A DNA stretch of 64,000 nucleotides, from the NCBI GenBank assembly GCA_949752735.1, contig OX457038.1, forward strand, positions 61,949,020 through 62,013,019. The letters run 5' to 3'. The DNA is from Lumbricus terrestris (taxonomy: Eukaryota; Annelida; Clitellata; Crassiclitellata; Lumbricidae). The first letter of the stretch is position 1; each line of letters starts with the position of its first letter. This document shows, in pieces, positions 33,924 to 44,100 of the stretch. Position numbers and translations under genes: made by a program. The notes under the pieces are model-generated. The model was not told the origin of the DNA, did not search any database, and saw only the letters and a list, made by a program, of their open reading frames with translations.

Positions 33924-33949
33924 TGGTCAACAGTATAGAAAATGACAAT

Positions 33950-34135
33950 GAATAAACGAATGGCACATTGGCAGCAGAGGATGGAAGATAAGCTGAGGAG
34001 TGTAGACCTACAGCATGAAGAGAATGAAGAGAAGTAAGATTTATGCGAAATAACCGGAGCCTCCGGAGGGAGAATTTTATGAGGAGGAGGAGGAAGAGGA
34101 ACTGCGAGAGAATGGAAAGGAAGAGCCACGAGGAG
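33950..34135 (+). repeat. Purine-rich low-complexity stretch
   Basis: GGAAGA/GAGGAGGAGG-rich sequence that continues the polypurine character seen before the insertion at 33361. It looks like the same tract, split by that element. Confidence 0.6.
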
Positions 34136-34641
34136 GTTGAGGGGACTGATGAGTACGATTTTTATATGACTCGAAGGGAGTTATAACTGCCCCGCTGTTT
34201 GAAACAATGTTTCCCATTACAGAGAATCTACATTTTCTCTCGCACAGACAGACATTTCGCACAGTCCTTAAGCATCCTAGCCAGTCAATCTTTTCGAGGA
34301 TGTTGTATAGTGCTACTCAAACATGGATTTAAGAATTCTCATTGTTATATTCCTATGTACAAGGCGCGTGTAAGCTGTCATAACATTTGCCCTGGTAGGT
34401 GGAATAGGTTATGGTCCAGTTTCCAGCCGATAAAGTGGGTTATGACCGCAAGCTCAACAGCGTCAACGAAAGTATGTTGTTGATAGAACAGATATTATGT
34501 TTACCTTAAATCAGGATTAAATATGCCCATAATTATCTTGGACGGAGACTTAGGGTTCCCCTTAAATTTGTGGTGGGAAGACGAAGCTGCTTATAACCCC
34601 AATATTTCAGAAATATCTAATAAATGTCTTAATAAATTTCT

Positions 34642-34955
34642 GCAATAAATGAGCAATTATGTTAAGATGACAGCTCAAATTGCTACCATTACAGTGTGTA
34701 AATAAAAAAAATCGAAAACACTCTGAAGTCTTAAACCATGATTATCAGCATTGAAGAAATGAGCAGTTTTATTAAGATGAATGTTTAAAATGTTGCCATT
34801 ACAGGGTGGAAATAAAAAGTCAAACAATGCATGGGAGGGGTCACTTTTGAAGTCTTAAAACTACGATCATCAGCTCTGAAATGTTGAACAATTTCCTTAA
34901 AATGACGGCCTGCAAAATGCTATATGCCATTGCAGTGTGGAAATTCATAGATGTT
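34642..34955 (+). repeat. Diverged tandem repeat, three units of about 110-125 bp
   Basis: Units start near 34642, 34753 and 34878. Shared blocks in order are ATGAGCAATT-like, TTAAGATGA, a GCCATTACAG(T/G)GTGGAAAT-like block, TGAAGTCTTAAA and a GATTATCAGC-like block. The third unit lacks its end. Function unknown; an old satellite remnant is likely. Confidence 0.8.
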
Positions 34956-35044
34956 GCACGACTAAGTCTCCATCTATACTCCCATAATTAATTTTTTATA
35001 GAATGCTGGATTTGAAAATTAGCAATGGTTTTTAAAGCGGGCAT

Positions 35045-35056
35045 AATTATATATAC

Positions 35057-35087
<31 letters not shown>

Positions 35088-35156
35088 CATATATGTATAT
35101 ATATATATGCATATACATATACATGCTGTAGGTCTACGTACACTCCTCATTATATA

Positions 35157-35217
<61 letters not shown>
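35045..35217 (+). repeat. (AT)n / (TATG)n microsatellite
   Basis: Impure AT repeats with TACATA and TATGTA interruptions on either side of a short unique segment (35125-35150). About 60 bases of pure AT lie at the right end. Confidence 0.95.
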
Positions 35218-35220
<3 letters not shown>

Positions 35221-35710
35221 ATATGGCTATTTTCTTCAATCGGGTGAATACGCGTGAATCGATTGCAATGACTCCAGTCGTAAAACATACTCCATGCTTT
35301 TAGGGCCCTACTTTTATTTGTAAAGCTACTGCTGACATGATAAATAACTATATCTATAGTTTTATATCTGCCAAAATGTATGGCGTATTATTTAGGCCCA
35401 CATCAATGTGTCATGCATACAAATTGATCTATACAGACCTAACTTACGTATACATTTATATGCAATATAGGCTATATAGCATAATTATATAACATAATAA
35501 TTATATGATGAGTATAGCCCACAACGGCATCCCTACCTCCATTCCTCTATCTATAACCTATAGGCCTATATACAGGCCTATGCATATTGTATAATGACCC
35601 GATAGTGCTTATACAACTCATATATACAACTCATATATAAAAATATATAAATATCTATTTAAGAACTAGCTGCATGTACCCGGCCACGCGTTGCTGTGGC
35701 TGAAAAGATT

Positions 35711-35876
35711 ATCCAATCCTCCCTGCCTACCTCCCTTCACTGCCTCCCTCCCTACGTTCCTATGTACCTTCCTACCTCCATTCCCCTCCCCCTCCCTCCC
35801 CTCCCTCCCCCTCCCTCTCCCATCCCCTCCCCCTCCCTTTCCCTCTCCCTCTCCCTCCCCCTCCCCCTCCCCCCCG
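35711..35876 (+). repeat. Polypyrimidine tract (CCCTCC)n
   Basis: C/T-only runs with CCCTCCC and CCTTCC units, starting right after a segment AACTAGCTGCATGTACCCGG (35665) that looks like the border of a dispersed repeat. No coding signal. Confidence 0.9.
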
Positions 35877-36282
35877 TATATCCTATACGTTACGTCTCCC
35901 CACCACTCGTTGCGCCTTTATGTGTGGCACTCTCTGTGCGTGTATATGTGTGTTTGGTTTGTGTACAAGTGTGTGTTGGTGTGTCACACCGTGCGTGCGT
36001 GTGTTTGTGTACGCGTTTGAGAGTGCACGCTATAACTGGAAGAATAACAGGGTGGAAGACTACAAAGATCTCGAACTGGTAAGTTTGACCTCGTATACTT
36101 CAATGTACTGTCAACTGAAGATAGCTGTTTCGGGCAGCTCTCTGGCCAATGGGTCAAACTGATAAGAAAACAGGGTATACGCAATCCAAGCCCCATGATA
36201 GGTTAGAGTTGTTGTTAGATTTCATTGGTATCAGTTAGCATGCGTTAAATTTAATTAGGATCATCTCAGGGTTAGACTTTGT

Positions 36283-36952
36283 CAGTGGCGTCGCCAGGAT
36301 TTCAGTTGGGGGGGGCAAATTTGCGGGAGGAAATTTTCCGTTTTCAGTCGTCAAAATTTCTGACGACCTTTTTTTAGCCATCGGCCGAAATCTCAAGAAA
36401 AATTTTCATTTCAGCAGTCAAAATTTCTGACAGCCTTAATTTTCTAAAGTCATTTGGTCGAAATCTCTTTTAAAATGGCCCTTTTTCATATCCGCCAAAC
36501 TGTCTAGCAAACCTCGTGCGTACCTTACGGTTATTTTTGGTGGGCTAAAGGGGGGGGTTAATCGTGCAAATATTTCATTTTTACATGTGGAAAAAATGGA
36601 TGTCCTCTTTTAGGGGGTGGGGTGGAGGGCTGATTACAGTTGTCAGCAATAATTATACTTTGAAAGGCCTAAACCATAATCCTTGTATAGCCTATGGTGC
36701 CTATAACTATCCATTCTGGGTTCCTAAAAGTAACTGGGTACCCACAGGGCTGGCCTATTTGCCTTCTGTCTCTTCGACTCGGCGAGCCTGGGGGTAGGAA
36801 CAGAGACTCTGCTTTTGAATATGGACAGACATATGTAGGCTGTGTAGGCCAATTAATGCACAAAGTCAATTATTCAGGATTTCTTTTCGGGCATAAGTGA
36901 ATCCTTACCCCCCTACCCCCACTCACTGAAATATCCCCTACGCTTATGGCCC
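36283..36952. mobile_element. Decayed TIR transposon (CAGTGGCGT... ends)
   Basis: The left end reads CAGTGGCGTCGCCAGGATTT followed by a G run. The complement of about 36905-36952 reads AGCGTAGGGGATATTTCAGT and then a G-rich run, which looks like a diverged partner end. Ends of this CAGTGGCGT type are common in animal DNA transposons. No transposase frame and no clear target duplication. Confidence 0.45.
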
Positions 36953-37270
36953 ATTCTTCTTTGTTATGATTGCATAGCCTACATTGGCTATAGGCCACAG
37001 TATGCCAAATCTTTCTGTTGAAGTTTGAACACATAATTCTGTTGGCAGCTATGGTCTGCTGATAAAAGCCGCTGTAGTGTAGGTTAATCCTATTTCTTAC
37101 TTCTTAGATGATTATTTGTTTCGGATGTGCCTGAAGACGATGAAAATGATAATGGAAAAGTTGACTGTTTAAGAGGCAGTGCCGCCATCTAGTGATTGCA
37201 ACACTGCTCTGTATGTAGATCAATTTATAGTCACTAGAGGGCGTCACTGTTCAGAACATTGACTAATTTT

Positions 37271-37440
37271 GTTTGTATGCGCACTTGTTATAGCGCCTCT
37301 CGAGGCCCTCAACCGCTACTCAGAGGCGCTCCCGACTACAGCGCGGACACTGCATTGGAGTTTCACGCCGAAGCGCTGAGCAATTGCGAGTGAAGGACTT
37401 GCCCAAGGTCCCTACGCGGCGACTTGAGGTGCTGCCAACA
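37271..37440 (-). mobile_element. 5'-truncated tRNA-derived SINE
   Basis: Reverse copy of the family at 3925, from the tail TTATAGCGCCTCTCGAGG through CTACAGCGCGGACACTGCAT to CCCAAGGTCCCTACGCG. The tRNA-like head is absent. Confidence 0.75.
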
Positions 37441-38064
37441 TGCCCAAGGGACAGGTCTTCGTCGACGAAGTACGTGCGAGTGCAGCGAGTCACAACAGTT
37501 GACCGCCAACAACAAGCTATTTTTTAGCCTTCTCAGCCATCTCTCAACTCCAGGCGAAGCAAACGGCATTTTATTCACACGTGTCAGGAATTTCTCAAGT
37601 CTTGTCCGATCGACAGCGGAAGTCTATAGCTCCACCACGCAGAGGCAGCGTAGAGAATATCCGCCCTAGGCCTACTGGACGCGAACTTGTTACCTCTCGC
37701 TGTCTACAACAGCGTGTATTATCATATTTAAAAGATGCATCTTAATGAATACAAAATTCATATAATAATGTTATTGTAGCTTGGTTCATTGCAATTCACC
37801 TTTAATTCTGAGCATTAAACGAATAACAAAAATTATTATTGATTCAATTGAGTGGCATTTCGTCCACATCGTGGTGGCGTATAGTTTCCTTCCGACAACG
37901 TGTAGCATCTACTTCGATGCATCATCTTCGGCTTCCGGCAGCAAGTGGAGCTTGAGACGAGGTGAAAGTTATGTCCTTGGACTCAATGCAAAGAGTAGCA
38001 CACGTGTGGTGAGCACAGATAGAAGAGCAATATAGCAATCGATCCGAATTTTCTTTTGTTTTAG

Positions 38065-38182
38065 CGTGTCGTCGGTAGTATGGCCACGATAGAACAGAAC
38101 GACCTGCACGCGGCTACCAACACGTCGCACGAAATAAAAAATGCCGTCGTCGGGGCTGCGGAGAAAACGGACCCCAAAACCG
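38065..38182 (+). CDS. CLUH: CLUH first recognised coding exon
   Basis: An acceptor-like TTTTGTTTTAG ends at 38064, leaving 15 untranslated bases before the ATG at 38080. It encodes [20 protein letters not shown] and a further ~14 residues and ends in phase 1 (ACC G / GTATGA), which joins exon 2 in frame. This N-terminus is not conserved in the family, so the start is less certain than the rest. An upstream non-coding exon is likely. Confidence 0.7.
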
Positions 38183-41100
38183 GTATGACATAGGGGAGTA
38201 ATTACCACTGTTGTAGAATGTTTGTTCGGGCTGGATGCCGGGAGTTGTGCCGTTTTATTGCTTGGGACGAACAATTTCCTAAATCGCCTGTTTCTATGAT
38301 GCTGGAGATTGTGTGGCTAGATGTGTGGGTGGTCGGTAAAGTTTGCGAATCAATTTGTTTAAGTTGCATTGTTGTGTAAGTGTGTGTATGTGCGTCACTG
38401 AGGCCTGGGGTGATGCAAAATCAATGCAGTGATGGATAATGATGTTCAATGGTAGCCATTTAGACGTAAACAGTAACCCGTCAGTACCGACGTCTTTATT
38501 AATCTGGATACATGACTTTCGACTGTTTGCATCATGGTGTCAGAGATCACATGGTGTCGATATGACGATGATGCAATGACGTGGGGTGACAATGTTGACT
38601 TTGACATGGTGGCAAATAATGTTTACTGACAAGATATATTGTCAGTATGCTACCAACGAGTGCCTGTTTTTGTAATCATTGAACCTACTTTCAGCTCCTT
38701 ACATCCATGGCCATGCATTGACATGGCATTATTGATTACAGAACTGTAATCAATAATGCCATGAAGGTTATGATGACTGTTGCCTTCATTACTGCTGGCT
38801 GCATACAATTCACATCTGAGTATATAATTCGTGTCAACATGTCGGGAAGGGTTTAAGGGTAGCACTCTGGCATGAAGAGCGCATGAACGTGGGATCACTT
38901 ATCTCTTCCCTACTATTAGTTGACTCGGTCTTCCATTGCACAAGTGTCATTGGTAAAATCGAGCAGTAAGTTGTGATGAGCACCTTGCATGGCAGCCAAA
39001 CCGTTAAATTCAACTCCTCTAATGACTTGTGAGCATCGGCTCGGATTGTGAAAATCAAATTGAGGTGTGTCAGTTTGAAATTAATTGAGGATTATTATTT
39101 TTAAAAGATGTTGTCCAATACAAGCAGACTGTGTGCATGCTGGTTAATCCATTTAAGCTATGCATTTTGTGGAGCTGACATGAGAGGCATAACTGTTAGA
39201 TGATCCTTCTGTCAACCTAGCTCCAGCATTAGCCTAGGCTGTTGGTGCTTTATGGCCGCACTTCTCTAATTTTCTGATTCTGTAGACTGGCAAATGTTTA
39301 CTGTTCGGTCCTAAATCCTAATGCAGATCCGTGCTTTTCAACTTCAACTTACATGTATTCATTCATTCAATAGATTTATATATATATATATTTAGCGCCC
39401 CTTCAAGAAACCTGCTCAGGAGCGCGCCCAACCCAGCCATGGCAAAAGAAAAAGAATTTGAGAGATTTATAAAACAAAGTGTGATTGGTCAGATGTAATA
39501 AATGCAGTTTTGAAGGAGGTCATTCGAGATTGAATATTTATTTAATGTTCAGTTATATTCAGCACTAGTTAGTATGTTCGTCTCTACTATTCATTTTCTG
39601 AAGTCTGACCCTAGTCACTGTAAAGTGCAACCTAAATTAATAAAATGATTTTAAGCGATTATTATAAAATGCTTGTAAACTTATTAGGTTACTAGGTGCA
39701 TTTGCAATACTTGTATTGTTATTTAGCTTATGTTTAATTAGAAAAAAACGCATCTCATCATATGTAAGCTTAGAACTTTGCATTCAGATATCAGCCCTTT
39801 GTTAATTGGCTTTGCTTTGGAGTTAGAACCCAAGGATGTCTAAGCCCAGCTTTTGACTTTGGGCCATGGAAGCCGTAATCCGGCCTTAGTGATGCCTGTC
39901 ATTTTGAGACCAGGTTACTAATTACTGTTGGGTTGGTTCCAGACTGCATCACAATTTGAGCAGCTCTATTTTAGGAGGGACTATTTAGACATGAGATAGT
40001 GAAGTAAGTATGACTACCGATCTCCATAATGGAGAATATGTCCATCAAAGCTCAGATAGAGTAGGGCGCTATGACCATTCACGTCCCAGCAAGTGGGTAA
40101 GCAAACATACTTCAATACTTATGCAAAATATTGAGAATATGTGGATGCGTAACAAACGGCAGTCTATACATTTTGGACAAATCTAGCATCAGTCCAGATT
40201 TGCTTATCGCTTACCATAGCGAGTTCATTTGGCGAAATGCATTTCTGGATGATAATTTTTTTCTCGTTTTGTCGTTTTACGTTTCGGACGCTTAAGCTTG
40301 TTTTTCGATAGTTTTTGAAGAAAAATAACTTTGTTTTCAATTCTTTTTAGTTTTGTGTTTGTTGTTTATTATGTTTGTTACTCTGATTTTACTCATTTCT
40401 TGCTTTGTTGAGGGACTGTGGAAGGTTCTGCTTCTTCGTTATCTGAGTCTGGAGCGGCCATATTGGGTTTTACGGTGAAGAGTGCCATATGGTTGAATGT
40501 AAATCTTTTCAAGGGGTAGTTTTATAGAGTGGGCATTTATATCTATTATGGGCAGATTGTAGTTCAAATATATGTCGTCATTTAAGAGGAAGATGAAGTG
40601 GCAGGTTCATGGTTGTTTATGCATGCAATGTTTTAAGTGGTCATTTCCTTCGGTTATTTTACGCGAACGTGTTTAACTGTTTATTCATTTGTTCATTTGA
40701 CATTTGTTTTGTTTTCTTCTATTCTTAAAATACTTGCATATTTTACAGCACCTTCTGCTGCTTCCTCTCTATGTCTTTAATTGCAGTTCTATCATGGTTT
40801 GTAAAGTAATTGTATGCATGTTCAGATACATAAACACATGCTGCACGAATGCTGTGCTGTTATCAGGAATTGCTTTTAGTAATTTTGGACATTTATTTTT
40901 GGGAGTGATGTGCACGACCCGGATTGAGTTTTAAGTAATCCGCTTGTGACGTCTGTCTTTCAGATTACCTTTCCAGATTATTGGATCCCTGCTGCTTCAC
41001 CTCTAATCCACTGGACTTAATCCCTTTAATCTGGTATTAATCTACTAAGGTAATATTAGGTATTTAAGATCTGAGTTGCACGGCTGTTGGAAAGATGTGT

Positions 41101-44100
41101 GCCCAAGGTTGATTTAATTCTGCATATATTTTTTTATTTATTCATTTTCTCAAAGTCACTGATACATACAGAATGTGTACATACACATGGGTTTGTAGAT
41201 CAAGGTGATTAAAATCGGACCTGTGAGTACCTTTACTGCCTGATGTGAATAAATGCATTCTGAAAGGTTTTTGAAAAATTTGACTGAACAGGCCAATCTA
41301 GCAGTGCATATGGCAATGTACATAGGTTCTTAGAGCAGAGAATTGAATGTCAAGAGGCATGACGGAATGTTTTCTGTGGTAGATGGTATTCTGATACCAA
41401 ATGGTCACGATCCAACCTGTGTTGGTGGAGAAGAGAGCCTCAATGGAAGCAAGGAAGAGGCATCCGAGGTGGAAAAGAATGCTAAAGAGTCATCCGAAAG
41501 GGAAAAGAACACTGAAGAGGCATCCGAAGTGGAAAAGAACGCTGAAGTGGCATCCGAAGTGGAAAAGAGTGCCGAAGAGAATGCCAAAGATGAATGTGGA
41601 GAGGAGGTGGTGATGATCCAGGACGCTGGATTTAATATTAAAATTGCTGTGCCTGGAGTTGATCCTTTCGATCTGCCGGTTAGTGTTGACTTTGATCCTT
41701 TAGTCATATCAATTGCTTGATCTACTCTTTTGTAGTCACGTGGATCATTTGGTATCAATTGGTCATTTATTCAATATGTGAGTGGGCCCAACTTTCTTCA
41801 GAGCAAGTGGCTCGTAAAGTCATTCAGTCAATGGCACCTGGTCTTAATTTCATTTTCTTTTCTTCCAGTTGATTCTTTATTTTAATAGTGAGCAACATCC
41901 ATTGTATTCAACCACTTATACACTAATTTTAGTTTTGAAAATTAATTAATTAATTAGTACACTTTTTATGTTCTTCCATTCAGCCATTTCACCCTTAGAG
42001 CTAGTTCAAGGGTGCTGTGGCACCCAATTTTTTAACCACAATGCGATATTATATGCTGCAATGGTTAGGGCCCCCAGAAATTTGCGCAAAAAAATTGAAA
42101 AAATTGCGCACCAAAAACGATAAATTTGCGCGAATTTTGCGCAAGTTAAAAAATCAAAATGTTCGATATTTTTTTCATTGAATCAGTGTACCAAAGTATC
42201 TAACAGTGTTTTTGTCATTTAGTGTAAAGCTTTGGCGATCTAGAAATTAGACAATCAAGCCAAAAAATGTAGTTATAAAGTTCCTATAACAATGAGAATA
42301 ATGTATTCAGACGATCGCAAATAATTTTAATTTTGCAAAATTTACGCCCACCGAAATCTACACTCATTCCAAATGTACTTCAAAATAGTATTATATATGC
42401 CTATATTATAATGAATCACCAAGTTACACAACGTACTGAGTACTAGACTTCCGTCTTGGTGTGCACGCCTGACGCCTATAGATTAAATGCGTTCATTCTG
42501 TTATAAGCCGAGACAGCAAGCGGCGCTGCTGTGTGACCGCTTTGAGAAACTTCGTCCAACACATTTTATTGTGTGGCCGTGAAGTTCTGGAATTTTTTAT
42601 ACTAAAGGTTTGTGCGTTACTACCACAAATATCGGTCTGTAACTAAAAATTCATCTATAATTTCATCCCATTCGGCGGCCGCTATTTTGATTAACGCACA
42701 TGGGTCGTCGTTGCTATGTCGAACTGTCATGGGCCGCGATGATTTTAAGTCAATCAAAGCCCAATCTAGATAAATTATCAAGATTTTGTCAAAATTTGCG
42801 CTAAAATCGCGCGGATTGCCAATTTTTGCGCTGTTGCGCTAAACCTGGAAATTTGCGCAAAATTTGCGCTGCGCAAGATCGCGATTTTCTGGGGGCCCTA
42901 AATGGTATTAGATATTATTGGTCTTCATCCAAAGTTCAGAATAGCCATATATGTCAGAGTATTGATGATGCTGAGCAATTGGGTGTGAAGGACTTGCTCA
43001 AGGTCGTACACAGTGATCTCTTTATCGGGAAGGCTTGAACCTATGGGGAAAAGCGTGGCAAATCAAGAACTCGAACCATTGGGTTTGCACTGACATTTAT
43101 TCATGCAATAAATTTTGTCTATTATTGTTAGACCGCTCATTTAGACGATTTTTCACAAAAGCTGCAGTGTGATTAATATTATTCGAAAACTTGTGTCAAA
43201 ATAAATTGGATAATATGAGATTATTTGTTTGAGATGAAAACATAACCATAGCACTTCAGTAACAGGACGATGGTACTCGTACTCGTTTACTGACCTAGAA
43301 AGGATGGAGGGCTGAGGTGCCAGATTAGATTAGATTAATTATTTTGCGAAAGGATATGATATAATGGCATCATGCTTACGAATTTTCTAGGTGAGTTCTA
43401 TGGAACTTGTGCAAGAGATCTATCAGGTTCTCGTTGATAAGGAGGAGACGTGTCACCGCACTTGCTTCACGCTACAACTCGATGGCACAACACTCGACAA
43501 TTTCTCAGAGCTCAAGAGCATCGAAGGTCTCAAGGAAGGGTCCATCCTGAAAGTTGTTGAAGGTTCGTATTTATCTCTTCAGTTGCATTGTTTTTAGTGT
43601 TGTGTTCAGTTGCATTGTTTTTAGTATTGTGTTCAGTTCCATTGTTTTTAGTATTGTGTTCAGCTGCATTGTTTTTAGTATTGTGTTTAACATTGCACTG
43701 TCGGGTAGCTACGTTAAGCGCCTTCATGAGACGCTATATGAATGTCTATATATATACTGACTGACTGGGAGCGCCTCTGATTAGGCTTCTTGAAGGGGCG
43801 CTATATAAGTTTTCGGAGTGAATGAATGAATGACTGTATTGGTTGCCGCTAAGAAGTTTTACTGAGCTGTTTTAAAGCCTCTCTGTCCAGAGAGAGCTTG
43901 CTGAAACTCTGTATTGCATTGTTTGGTATTTTATTTTTGTTTTGCTTGCTGTGCGCTTCAAAGTGACAGCTATTGTACACTGGATTGATTCCGGCACTCC
44001 ATTGTCGAAACCATTGTTCTTTTCTGTAGAGCCTTACACCGTTCGAGAAGCGCGAATTCATGTGCGACACGTTCGGGACTTGCTCAAATCGATTGATCTG

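Larger units (their letters stand above)
38183..41382. other. CLUH intron 1 (3.2 kb)
   Basis: It contains a 20-bp-arm hairpin (38722-38763) and a LINE-tail fragment (39372-39520). No other coding segment was recognised; the remainder is A+T-rich. Confidence 0.7.

Noticed and set aside
35665..35700. Repeat border AACTAGCTGCATGTACCCGG
   Set aside because: It looks like the start of a dispersed repeat known in several invertebrates, but no second border or body was found, so it is not listed as an element.
37781..38035. 84-codon open frame just upstream of CLUH
   Set aside because: No conserved peptide and no splice signal linking it to the CLUH exon; expected by chance.
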